A stretch of DNA of 64,000 nucleotides, taken from contig NZ_QRAN01000015.1 of NCBI RefSeq assembly GCF_003457605.1, forward strand, positions 1 to 64,000. Direction: 5' to 3'. The notes beneath the pieces are model-generated. The model did no database searches. It was given only the letters and a program-made list of their open reading frames with translations, and was not told the origin of the DNA. The translations under genes and the position numbers were made by a program. The first letter of the stretch is position 1; each line of letters opens with the position of its first letter. Shown here piece by piece: positions 7,399 to 17,919 of the stretch. The stretch is from Seongchinamella sediminis (lineage in GTDB: Bacteria > Pseudomonadota > Gammaproteobacteria > Pseudomonadales > Halieaceae).

Positions 7399-9123
7399 GT
7401 GCGCCAGCTGATCAATAACTATCGCCGCTACCTCAGCAACTACGACTCCGTGCTGGCCTACTCCCTGCTGGGCGTTATCGGCGGCCTCGCGTCGGGCTTG
7501 CTGGTCCTGGCCTTCGAGCAGGCAATCATCCAGCTCGCCGCGCTCTGGGATGTCGGCGACAACGGCGACGGCTTTGAATCGCTGGCCCCGGAATGGCGCT
7601 TCGCGCTGCCGGTCGCAGGCGCCCTGCTGCTGGGCCTCGGCTACCACTTCCTGAGCAGCGAAAACCGTGAGGTGGGGATTGTCCATGTCCTCAGCCGGAT
7701 GCACTCCCACTACGGTGTTCTCCCCGCACGCAATGCCGTACTGCAGTTTTTTGCCGGTGCATTTGCCCTCGCCAGCGGCCAGTCCGGGGGGCGGGAAGGG
7801 CCCGGCGTGCACCTGGGCGGGGCGGTCAACAGCCTGTTGGGACAGCGCCTGCAACTGCCCAACAACAGCCTGCGGGTACTGATCGCCTGTGGTACGGCGG
7901 GGGGTATCGCGGCCGCCTTCAATACCCCCCTGGCGGGCGTCATCTTTGCCATGGAGGTGATCATCGCCGAGTACACCGTGGCTGGCTTCATCCCGGTGGT
8001 ACTGGCGGCAGTGTCGGCCTCGGCGGTCAGTCGCACGCTCACGGCCGGCGGTGTGGCCTTCAGCATTCCCCCGGTACAGCTTGCCTCCCTGTGGGAAATA
8101 CCTTACATCGCATTCCTCGGATTCTGCTGTGGCCTGGCGGTAGTCATCTTCATCCAGATCAGCAAGCACACCGCCCGCCTCTCCCACCGCAGCGTCATCA
8201 TCCGCTTCACCGCCGCCGGCATCGTCACCGGCCTCCTGGCCCTGCTGGTGCCCCAGGTCCTGGGCATGGGCTACGACACCCTTTCCCTTGCCCTGGACGG
8301 ACAACTGGCACTGATGGCGCTGCTGGTGATCGCCGCCGCCAAGGTACTGGCCACGGCGATTACCGTCGGTGTGGGCCTGCCAGTGGGGGTGATCGGTCCC
8401 AGCCTGCTGATCGGCGCCTGTATTGGCGGCGCCGTTGGCCTTATCGGCCAGCTGGCGCTGCCGGAGCTGGCGTCAGACCCGACCCTGTACATCATCGTCG
8501 GCATGGGGGCGGCCATGGGCGCGGTCATGAACGCCCCGCTGGCAGCGATACTGGCGGTCATTGAACTGACCCACTCCATGAATATTGCCATGCCGGCGAT
8601 GCTGGCGATTGTCGCCGCGACCCTGACCAGCAGCGGCATCTTCCGCCAACGCGCCCTGCACCAGACCATTCTGCGCCAGCTGGAGCGCGCGGTGCCCAGT
8701 GGCCCCCTCAACCAGTTGCTGCACAGCACCCACGTCGGTGCGATCATGGACAGCCGGGTGGTCAGGGTGCCCGCGTCCCTGTCCCCGGCAGACCGTGAGC
8801 CCCTGCTCGAATTCAGCCCTACCTGGTGCCTGGTCGGCCGGGATGGCGAGGACCTCTACCTGGTTCAGGGCCAGGACCTGCTGGCCTGGCTGGCAGAGCA
8901 GGACCCCGACACGACGGTGGAGATTACCGAGGCCGACATCCGGCGCTGGACCCTGACCGACGTGCCTGTCCAGGCCAGCCTGCGCCAGGCCATGGACAAC
9001 ATCAACAAACACACCGTGGAGGCGGTCTGCGTGTACGAGCGCAGCCGCTCTTCCAGCCAGCCGATACTCCACGGGGTAATCACCCGCGAGAGCATTGAGA
9101 AATTCACCCTCAGCAGGCTCTAG
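7399..9123 (+). CDS. ClC-family chloride channel/transporter with C-terminal CBS-like region
   Basis: Inner-membrane anion channel or Cl-/H+ antiporter of 574 residues, GTG start (MRQLINNYRRYLSNYD). The membrane domain spans about 20-415 with about ten hydrophobic stretches and the GREGP motif (SGGREGPGVHLGG), which carries the gating glutamate. The first selectivity motif, usually GSGIP, reads EVGIV, and the third, usually GxFxP, reads GVIGP, so the anion site departs from E. coli ClcA. A cytosolic region of about 150 residues with CBS-like character follows (HVGAIMDSRVVRVPASL). The substrate is therefore uncertain. hemJ starts 17 nt downstream. Confidence 0.88.
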   Translation: MRQLINNYRRYLSNYDSVLAYSLLGVIGGLASGLLVLAFEQAIIQLAALWDVGDNGDGFESLAPEWRFALPVAGALLLGLGYHFLSSENREVGIVHVLSRMHSHYGVLPARNAVLQFFAGAFALASGQSGGREGPGVHLGGAVNSLLGQRLQLPNNSLRVLIACGTAGGIAAAFNTPLAGVIFAMEVIIAEYTVAGFIPVVLAAVSASAVSRTLTAGGVAFSIPPVQLASLWEIPYIAFLGFCCGLAVVIFIQISKHTARLSHRSVIIRFTAAGIVTGLLALLVPQVLGMGYDTLSLALDGQLALMALLVIAAAKVLATAITVGVGLPVGVIGPSLLIGACIGGAVGLIGQLALPELASDPTLYIIVGMGAAMGAVMNAPLAAILAVIELTHSMNIAMPAMLAIVAATLTSSGIFRQRALHQTILRQLERAVPSGPLNQLLHSTHVGAIMDSRVVRVPASLSPADREPLLEFSPTWCLVGRDGEDLYLVQGQDLLAWLAEQDPDTTVEITEADIRRWTLTDVPVQASLRQAMDNINKHTVEAVCVYERSRSSSQPILHGVITRESIEKFTLSRL

Positions 9124-9140
9124 CTGCAAAGGACAAACCC

Positions 9141-9560
9141 ATGCTGTGGATTAAAGCGCTACACATCATCTTCGTGGTCTGCTGGTTTGCCGGCCTGTTC
9201 TACCTGCCGCGAATTTTCGTCAACTACGCCGCCAGCGAGAACCCGGACACCCGGGCCACCCTGGCGCAAATGGCGCACCGCCTATACCGCTTCATCACCC
9301 CGTTCATGATTATCCTGGCGGTCCTGGGGGTCTGGCTGATTGCGCTCAACCCCGGGTATTACCTGCAGGCGAAGTGGCTCTGGCTGAAGCTGGGCGGCAT
9401 GGCCTGCCTGGTGGTTTACCACCTGCAATGCGGTCGCTATGTAAAAGCCATGCTGGAGGCCCGGGACGACCACAGCCATGTGTTTTACCGCTTTTTCAAC
9501 GAGGTACCCGTGCTGTTCCTGTTCGCGATGGTTATTCTCGCCATACTGAAACCCTTTTGA
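9141..9560 (+). CDS. hemJ: Protoporphyrinogen oxidase HemJ
   Basis: Small inner-membrane protein that oxidises protoporphyrinogen IX in heme synthesis in bacteria lacking HemG/HemY. The 139 residues have four hydrophobic helices and the family start MLWIKALHIIFVVCWFAGLFY, with the conserved histidine in the first helix. A CYVKAMLE-type loop (here GRYVKAMLE) and a final helix ending ILAILKPF follow. It is next to hemL and hemB, which supports the heme role over the generic CopD/DUF label. Confidence 0.9.
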   Translation: MLWIKALHIIFVVCWFAGLFYLPRIFVNYAASENPDTRATLAQMAHRLYRFITPFMIILAVLGVWLIALNPGYYLQAKWLWLKLGGMACLVVYHLQCGRYVKAMLEARDDHSHVFYRFFNEVPVLFLFAMVILAILKPF

Positions 9561-9636
9561 CAGCGCTGGATATTCTCCGGCACAGACAGGATAATTCGCC
9601 CCCGGTCCATTGCACAAACCACCAGAGCAGACAGTT

Positions 9637-11939
<2,303 letters not shown>

Positions 11940-11943
11940 GCCG

Positions 11944-12552
11944 ATGTTCAAGCGTTGCTGCCTGGCCCTGTCACTGTTTACCGCCGCCCCGGCCTGGGCC
12001 GAGTGCGAGTGTCTCTGGCAGGGTTCTTTCAGCGATGTCCAGCATGAAACCGACCTGGTGGTCGCCGGCCGCATTGTCAGCGGCAAGGGCAACTCGGTTG
12101 ACCTCGACATCAGTCACACCCTCAGGGGTTCCAGCCCCGGTGAGCGAATCCGGATCTGGCTCAAAACAGCAGACTACTGCCGCCCCGAGGCCGGGCTGTT
12201 CCCGCCCGAATCAAGCTGGGTCATGGCGCTGCAGCGCATCGATGAAAGCGTCCCAGGGGGCTTCAACCCCGGCACCCCCAACATCAGCTATGGCCGCATT
12301 GGCGACTACCAGCTGTCCAGCTGCGGCGGCTACTGGTTGCAACTGCAGGGCAATTTAGTCACCGGGGCCCTGGTTGACTCCCCGCGCTGGGTACGCGAAC
12401 CGAAGATGACCCCGGTTCTGCTTGACCTGGTCACGTCCTTCGTTAACGGCGAGGTAACGGCATCGGCGTTGCTGGAAGCCAGCCGGGAAGATCCTGCACT
12501 GCGCGAGCTGCGCCTGGACACCCGGGCCTTCCTGCGCGGTGACGGGGACTGA
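11944..12552 (+). CDS. Secreted protein of unknown function
   Basis: A 202-residue protein that begins with a clear signal peptide (MFKRCCLALSLFTAAPAWA) and then ECECLWQGSFSD. The CxC motif right after the cleavage site, a TDLVVAGRIVSG strand and later cysteines (DYCRPEAG, LSSCGGYWL) vaguely recall extracytoplasmic NTR/TIMP-like OB folds, but I cannot assign a family with confidence. It starts 4 nt after the hemB stop, so it is probably translated from the heme transcript. The cysteines suggest disulfides in the periplasm. Confidence 0.7.
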   Translation: MFKRCCLALSLFTAAPAWAECECLWQGSFSDVQHETDLVVAGRIVSGKGNSVDLDISHTLRGSSPGERIRIWLKTADYCRPEAGLFPPESSWVMALQRIDESVPGGFNPGTPNISYGRIGDYQLSSCGGYWLQLQGNLVTGALVDSPRWVREPKMTPVLLDLVTSFVNGEVTASALLEASREDPALRELRLDTRAFLRGDGD

Positions 12553-12648
12553 AGGCGGCGAAAATCTGGAGAAATCTGCCGATAAAGCAGGTTCTGGGCC
12601 CGCTGTTGCGGTATAAAACCTGAACTGCACAGCTGAAACAACGATACC

Positions 12649-13800
12649 ATGAACAACGTGCTGCATTTGATGGCCCGCCTCCAGGAGGGGTGGATTGCGC
12701 TCTGTACCGGCCGCGACTCGCTGCATCCGCTGGATGAGGAACACTACCGCCAGCGCATTCTGGCCATCGGCAGTTTTTTCTGGCTGCTGACGGTGGTTAT
12801 CGTCACCGTGATCACCCCGCTGGCCATCGAACTGTCTCCCGAGGGCAGGCTGGCGGCCACATCGCTGTTTGTTATTTCCGGGCTCAGTGTGCTGGCAAGC
12901 ATCCTGATCCTGCGCTACCTCAACAGCAGGATTGCCGCCCTGCATATGCTGTTGCTGGTTTACACCGGCGTTTTCGCCGTGGCCTGCGCCTACTTCGGCG
13001 GCACCCGTTCCCCCACCTACGCCCTGCTGATCATGGCGCCAGTGATGGCCTCGATCGTCGGCGGCACCGCCGCCGGCATATTCTGGACCGGCCTGGTGCT
13101 GCTGATCTGGGCGGTGATACTGGGCCTGGAACGACTGGGCATGCAGTTCCAGCAAATCATCGTGCCGCAGAATTACAACTTTGCCATCACCCTTGCCTAC
13201 GGGGCGATGGGCCTGGCAGTGGTCAGTATCATCATGGTGTACGCGGAAATGAACAGGCGCCTGCGCCAGGCACTGCAGAGCGCGAACAGCGAACTGGACT
13301 ACCTCTCCACCCACGACGACCTGACCGGGCTTTACAACCGTCGCTTCTATGAACAGCGCATGGCGAAAAGCCTGCAGCGAGCCCGCAGCCAGGGCAGGGC
13401 CGTTGGACTGCTGATATTTGACCTGGACGACTTCAAGCAGATCAACGACACCCACGGCCATGGCATGGGCGATGCCCTGCTGAAAAAGCTCGGGGAACGC
13501 CTGCAGAGCCAGGTCCGGGAAACCGACCTCATTGCCCGGCTTGGGGGCGACGAGTTCGTGGTGTTAATGGAAGATTTACGCAGCCCCGAGGATCTGCCGC
13601 TGATTGCCGCCAAACTGGTCGCCGCCGTGGAGCAACCGGTAAAATTGCGCGACCAGCTCATGGTGCTGAGCGCCAGCTGCGGGGTGGCGGTTTATCCCCA
13701 GGATGGCAGCAGCCAGACCGAGCTGGAGGAAAAAGCCGATAAAGCCATGTACCGCGCCAAACACAGGGGCGCAACAGCGCTACAAACGGTCCTGCACTGA
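12649..13800 (+). CDS. Membrane-bound diguanylate cyclase (GGDEF)
   Basis: Makes c-di-GMP from GTP. Of 383 residues, about 38-200 hold five or six hydrophobic helices forming a membrane sensor of unknown ligand. The GGDEF domain (about 220-383) has DDLTGLYNRRFYEQR, FDLDDFKQINDTHGHGMGD and RLGGDEFVVLME, so the active site looks intact. An inhibitory I-site RxxD (RETD) precedes GGDEF by five residues, which predicts product feedback. No EAL domain follows. Upstream sequence is about 95 bp; the next gene is convergent. Confidence 0.92.
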   Translation: MNNVLHLMARLQEGWIALCTGRDSLHPLDEEHYRQRILAIGSFFWLLTVVIVTVITPLAIELSPEGRLAATSLFVISGLSVLASILILRYLNSRIAALHMLLLVYTGVFAVACAYFGGTRSPTYALLIMAPVMASIVGGTAAGIFWTGLVLLIWAVILGLERLGMQFQQIIVPQNYNFAITLAYGAMGLAVVSIIMVYAEMNRRLRQALQSANSELDYLSTHDDLTGLYNRRFYEQRMAKSLQRARSQGRAVGLLIFDLDDFKQINDTHGHGMGDALLKKLGERLQSQVRETDLIARLGGDEFVVLMEDLRSPEDLPLIAAKLVAAVEQPVKLRDQLMVLSASCGVAVYPQDGSSQTELEEKADKAMYRAKHRGATALQTVLH

Positions 13801-13808
13801 GCGCAGGA

Positions 13809-14429
13809 TCAGCGCCGGCGCCAGCGGGGTCGCCGCGGATTGCTGCCCTCCACCAGGTCCATCAGTTCGTCCAGCATCATCAGCGACAGGCCCCAGATCA
13901 CCCGGCCGCCGAAGTGATAACAGGGCATGGGCAGTTCAATGCCCCTGTACTTCCAGTTCATCTGCACCCGGTTGTCGGTGTCCAGCAGGAACTCCAGCGG
14001 CACCCAGACCACCTCGGCCACCTCGTAGTTGGGGGTGAAGCGGACCTCACGCTGCAGGTGGAACACAAAAGGGCTGACCGCCATGCCCAACGCGCCCTTG
14101 CGGGGCCGGGCGTTGATGTCGCTCAGTCGCCCCAGGCAGCGGTCCCCGGGACCCAGGGTGAGACCTACTTCCTCCTCGGTTTCCCGCACTGCAACGGCGT
14201 AACCATTGGCATCGGCCTTGTCCATGCGCCCGCCCGGGAAAGCCATGTGCCCGGACCAGGGGTCGCCCTCCCTTTCTGCCCGTTTGATCATTAGAATGTG
14301 CAACTCACCCGCCCTGACCTGCAGGATCATGGCGACCGCGGAGCGTTTCATCAGCCGTCGCAACAGGGGCTTCTTCGGACTGTGCTCCGGCAGGCGCGTC
14401 TCAATGAGCTGTAACAGGGAAATAGACAA
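13809..14429 (-). CDS. NUDIX hydrolase, probable CoA pyrophosphatase
   Basis: 206-residue NUDIX protein. The NUDIX box reads FPGGRMDKADANGYAVAVRE then TEEEVGL, and the UPF0035-type context (SGHMAFPGGR) matches the NudL/YeaB CoA-diphosphatase group, which cleaves CoA to 4'-phosphopantetheine and 3',5'-ADP. The N-terminus MSISLLQLIETRL is family-like. The substrate is inferred from the subfamily pattern and was not tested. Convergent with the diguanylate cyclase and divergent from the ABC ATPase gene. Confidence 0.85.
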   Translation of the reverse strand: MSISLLQLIETRLPEHSPKKPLLRRLMKRSAVAMILQVRAGELHILMIKRAEREGDPWSGHMAFPGGRMDKADANGYAVAVRETEEEVGLTLGPGDRCLGRLSDINARPRKGALGMAVSPFVFHLQREVRFTPNYEVAEVVWVPLEFLLDTDNRVQMNWKYRGIELPMPCYHFGGRVIWGLSLMMLDELMDLVEGSNPRRPRWRRR

Positions 14430-14514
14430 CAGTATTCATCCACCAACATGAGCTGGGATTAAGCCAGTCAGCGCAGCGAGTTACAAGCCGGACCCGCCCC
14501 GGGAGCAACTGACC

Positions 14515-15993
14515 ATGAACGACACCCGCCTGTTTACCCTGCATGACGCACACCTGGTGTACCGGGCCCTGCCCGCCCTCGCCCACATCAACTGGGAGGT
14601 GCACCGCGGTGAACAGTGGGCATGCCTGGGACCAAACGGCGCCGGCAAGACCAGCCTGGCCAGCATTCTCAGTGGCCAGGCCAATCACTATGGGGGCGAC
14701 TACTGGCGCTCGGCGCTGCTGCGCGAACGCGGGGTAGCCTACGTCTGCTTTGAGCAGGCGCGGGCACTGTGTGAACGCGACCGCAAGCTGGACGACTCCG
14801 AGACCCGGGCAGATGCCAGCGACCCTGGTACCCTGGTCCGGCAACTGCTGCTGGACGGCCGGCAGGCGGACGCGGCATTCGACAGCTGGGTACAGCGGCT
14901 CACTATCGGCCACATCCTGGACCGGGGCCTGCGCTACATTTCCACCGGGGAAATGCGCAAAACCCTGTTGGCCAGGGCCCTGCTGAGCAATCCTGCCCTG
15001 CTCATCCTCGACTCTCCCCTCGACGGTCTCGATGCGGCCTCCCAACAGGAACTCGCCACTATCATCGATGAACTGACCGGTTCACAGCAGACGCTACTGC
15101 TACTGTGCCGCCAGGCACAGGATATCCCGGCGAGAATCAGCCACCTGCTGCTCCTGGATCGGGGGGAGATTGTGGCCAGCGGGTTGCGCGATGAAGTGCT
15201 GGCGCTGGAGACCACCGGCGAGCTGATGAACCCTCCCATCACGCCGCTGGGGCCGCTGCCGCCACCCGCCCGGCGCGACGACCAGCTGCCAGCCGCGGGC
15301 CCGCTGCTGTTACTCGAACAGGTCGCTGTGCGCTACGGCGAGCTGCAGGTCCTGAAGGGGGTCGACTGGCGCTTCGACCGCGGCCAGCACTGTTATATCT
15401 CCGGGCCCAACGGCTGTGGCAAGAGCACCCTGCTGAGCCTCATTACCGGCGACAATCACAAGGCCTACGGCCAGGCTATCACCCTGTTCGGCATCCGCCG
15501 CGGCTCTGGCGAGAGTATCTGGGACATCAAGCGGAAGTACGGCCAGCTGGACAACCAGCTGCACCTCAACTTCGCCCGCGGGATGAAGGCGCTGGAGGTG
15601 GTGCTGTCCGGGTTTTTCGACAGCATAGGCCTGTACGACGACTGGGGCGATAGCCAGCGCGCCATTGCCGAACAGTGGCTGGCGGCCCTGGGCCTGGCAG
15701 GCATCGCCCGCGACAGCTTTGACGGACTGTCCTTCGGCCTGCAGCGCATGGTGTTGCTGGCCAGGGCCATGGTCAAGTCGCCGGTGATTCTGCTGCTGGA
15801 CGAGCCCACACTGGGCCTGGACGGCCACCACCGGCAGTTGCTGCTGCGCGCCATCGACCATATCGCCAGCCACAGCGACACCCAGGTGATCTTTGTCAGT
15901 CACTCGGCGGGGGATGTGCCCGCCTGCATAAACCAGCACCTGCGATTCATCGCGAGTGAGTCGGGTTTCGACCTGGTCTGCGAAAACTGTTAG
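14515..15993 (+). CDS. ModF-like protein with two ABC ATPase domains
   Basis: A 492-residue cytosolic protein with two ABC cassettes and no membrane segment. The first has Walker A GPNGAGKTS, a degenerate signature STGEMRKTLLARALL and Walker B ALLILDSPLDGLD. The second has GPNGCGKSTLLSLITGDN, FGLQRMVLLARAMV and VILLLDEPTLGLDG. Length and layout match E. coli ModF (PhrA-like, about 490 aa), whose precise role is unclear. No mod transport genes are nearby, so molybdate function is not supported by context. Its stop overlaps the convergent TPR lipoprotein gene by 4 nt. Confidence 0.85.
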   Translation: MNDTRLFTLHDAHLVYRALPALAHINWEVHRGEQWACLGPNGAGKTSLASILSGQANHYGGDYWRSALLRERGVAYVCFEQARALCERDRKLDDSETRADASDPGTLVRQLLLDGRQADAAFDSWVQRLTIGHILDRGLRYISTGEMRKTLLARALLSNPALLILDSPLDGLDAASQQELATIIDELTGSQQTLLLLCRQAQDIPARISHLLLLDRGEIVASGLRDEVLALETTGELMNPPITPLGPLPPPARRDDQLPAAGPLLLLEQVAVRYGELQVLKGVDWRFDRGQHCYISGPNGCGKSTLLSLITGDNHKAYGQAITLFGIRRGSGESIWDIKRKYGQLDNQLHLNFARGMKALEVVLSGFFDSIGLYDDWGDSQRAIAEQWLAALGLAGIARDSFDGLSFGLQRMVLLARAMVKSPVILLLDEPTLGLDGHHRQLLLRAIDHIASHSDTQVIFVSHSAGDVPACINQHLRFIASESGFDLVCENC

Positions 15994-16448
15994 CGCGTGT
16001 AGGCGCGCAGCGCCTCACACTGGCGACTGCCACTGCAGTACAGCAGCCCCCGCTCCGCTGTGGCCCTGGCCTGGGCCGCATTACCCGCCGCGGCATGGGT
16101 CTGGGCCATGCCGAGGTAGATCTCGGCGTTATCCGGGTCTATTCGCTGGGCGCGCTGCAGGTACGCCAGCGATTCACTGTAATTACCCTGGGCCCGGGCA
16201 CCCTCCGCCTTGGCCAGCAGCCCGCTGTGGGCGCCGCTGGCGGCTGTCGCTTCAGGCTCCACGGGGGGCTGGCTGGGCGCTGGTGCCGGCGCCTCGGGTT
16301 GCGGCGCGCTGACTTCCGGCTCACCGGTTTCGATCCGGGGCAGGGAATAGGGGTTGCTGCCACAGGCGGTCAGTACCAGCACCAGGCCAGTGGTCAGCAG
16401 GGGCAATTTCGCGCGGTTCAGGAACACAAGTAACTCCAACATTTTCAT
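15990..16448 (-). CDS. TPR-repeat lipoprotein
   Basis: 152 residues. An N-terminal hydrophobic segment ends in a lipobox-like LVLVLTACGSNP (Cys near residue 29), followed by a Pro/Ala/Glu-rich linker. One to two tetratricopeptide repeats follow (about 85-150: AKAEGARAQGNYSESLAYLQRAQRIDPDNA is the clearest part, given here as positions 85-115, then EIYLGMAQTHAAAGN). Probably an outer-membrane or periplasmic adaptor; function unknown. Two ATGs (residues 1 and 3) are equally possible starts. Confidence 0.75.
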   Translation of the reverse strand: MKMLELLVFLNRAKLPLLTTGLVLVLTACGSNPYSLPRIETGEPEVSAPQPEAPAPAPSQPPVEPEATAASGAHSGLLAKAEGARAQGNYSESLAYLQRAQRIDPDNAEIYLGMAQTHAAAGNAAQARATAERGLLYCSGSRQCEALRAYTR

Positions 16449-16868
16449 AACGGCCAGAGTGTACCCCAGCCACGACCATTAACGGACCCGCAAGCAGAGA
16501 ATAAATCAGCTTCGCCAGACCACTTGTTGCCCCTTTGCTGCACGCAGTGGCCGCAAGCGGTGCCAGCACAATGACCGGTCAGGCAACAGAGCTCGACAGC
16601 TATGCCGCAGGCGGTCTTGATGTCTTGCAAATCGCCATCGCCTGTCCCGCGGACCAGCAGCTCCCCGGCGGATGCCCCTGGCGCCCTGACGGGACAATGC
16701 CACCGGCACTTGTCTATTTCCTGCAAAATGGATGACTAATGCACGGATATGGTGCACCATATAGCTTGCATTACAGAACTATTAGCAGGCTCACGGGTAG
16801 AAGATCAGCAACCAATATCCGCTGGATGCAGATAGGTTGAACACCCATTTTTGGGGAAAGGAGGCTTC
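16449..16868. other. 420-bp gap with no confident gene; upstream region of the HxlR-type regulator
   Basis: Short open frames exist on both strands, but none looks like a known protein and none has a good ribosome site. The only clear structure is the 16-bp palindrome at 16747-16762. The region may include decayed coding sequence on the minus strand (a Cys-rich frame at 16445-16726), which I cannot support. Confidence 0.5.
16747..16762. promoter_or_regulatory. 16-bp perfect palindrome, candidate operator
   Basis: ATATGGTGCACCATAT is its own reverse complement. It sits about 107 bp upstream of the start of the tandem HxlR regulator, in a gene-free stretch. Winged-helix dimers bind such sites, so autoregulation is a reasonable guess. 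I did not find the same palindrome upstream of the TonB receptor operon. Confidence 0.5.
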
Positions 16869-17840
16869 ATGGGGCAAGCCCAGTGGTGGGAACTGACCGT
16901 CGGCAGCGCGCTCAATGTGATCGGCGACAAGTGGACCTGCCTCGTCCTCGGCGGGGCGTTCCAGCGCTGTCAGCGATTCGAGGACTGGCAGCGCCTGCTC
17001 GGTATTTCCCGCAGCATACTCAGCAAGCGCCTGCAGTGGCTGGTGGATAACGAACTGATGTACAAGCGACCCTATGGACCCAGTGGTCGCCGACATACCT
17101 ATCACCTGTCGCGTAAAGGCCTGGATCTGTACCCCTGGCTTATCGCGGCCTGGCGCTGGGAACGTCGCTGGGCGGATCCGCGGGGCTCCACCGTCGCCCA
17201 GCTGCATCACCAGACCTGCAACCAGCCCACCCAGCCCATCCTGAGCTGCGCCTTTTGCGGCGAGGCCATCCAGTTTGCCGATATCGACATACGCCCGCCA
17301 GAGCCATCCGGCGATGGCGGGGCCAACGACGAGGGAGCGATCGCCGAGCAGGACTACCGCCGCCGCAAGCTGGTTCGGCCACGGGCGCAGGACTCTGGCC
17401 ACTGGGCGCGCGTCTTCGCCACGGTGCTGGCGGATCGCTGGAGCGGCCTGATCGTCATGACTACATTCGCCGAAGAGCAACGCTTCGACGACTATTGCCG
17501 ACAACTGGGTATAGCGACCAACATCCTGACCGACCGGCTGGACATGCTGACGGAGTTCGGCATTCTGCACTCAGAGCCCTATCAGCAGGGCGCCGCGCGC
17601 CTGCAGTATCGACTTTCCGAAAAAGGTGAGGACATGTACCCGATTTTCATGATGTTGCACGAGTGGGCGGACCACTGGCTGCGCAAGCCCTCCAGCCCCC
17701 CAGGCAACGCCTTCCATCTCAGCTGCGGCCACCGGCTGAGGCCCCAGATGAGTTGTTCGGAGTGCGGCGACGCGCTGGATGCGCGCGATGTCAGCTTTGT
17801 TCAGGGTCCCGCAGGCAGCGGATCAGCCATTGCGGAGTGA
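16869..17840 (+). CDS. Transcription regulator with two tandem HxlR/zinc-ribbon modules
   Basis: 323 residues built as an internal duplication. Module 1 (about 5-140) has an HxlR winged helix (GSALNVIGDKWTCLVLGGAF, LGISRSILSKRLQWLVDNEL, YHLSRKGLDLYPWL) followed by a cysteine motif HHQTC..SCAFCGEAIQFADI. Module 2 (about 175-310) repeats it (FATVLADRWSGLIVMTTFAE, LGIATNILTDRLDMLTEFGI, YRLSEKGEDMYPIF, then SCGH..SCSECGDALDARDV). HxlR proteins normally have one domain and act as dimers, so this may be a single-chain pseudo-dimer. ATG 16869 is set by AAAGGAGG just upstream. The convergent operon 17920-23292 is the obvious candidate target. Confidence 0.85.
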   Translation: MGQAQWWELTVGSALNVIGDKWTCLVLGGAFQRCQRFEDWQRLLGISRSILSKRLQWLVDNELMYKRPYGPSGRRHTYHLSRKGLDLYPWLIAAWRWERRWADPRGSTVAQLHHQTCNQPTQPILSCAFCGEAIQFADIDIRPPEPSGDGGANDEGAIAEQDYRRRKLVRPRAQDSGHWARVFATVLADRWSGLIVMTTFAEEQRFDDYCRQLGIATNILTDRLDMLTEFGILHSEPYQQGAARLQYRLSEKGEDMYPIFMMLHEWADHWLRKPSSPPGNAFHLSCGHRLRPQMSCSECGDALDARDVSFVQGPAGSGSAIAE

Positions 17841-17919
17841 TCCCGCTGCCGGCAGCAACGCCCGGCAAGCTGTTGTGGACGGATAGCAGCCCCCGGCAGC
17901 TATCACCGCAGCCTTGGCA

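Noticed and set aside
7330-8304. 324-codon minus-strand frame opposite the ClC gene
   Set aside because: Asp/Gln/His-rich antisense frame with no domain; the plus strand encodes a clear channel.
16445-16726. Cys-rich minus-strand frame in the gap before the HxlR gene
   Set aside because: No ribosome site, no family resemblance; kept only as a possible decayed gene.
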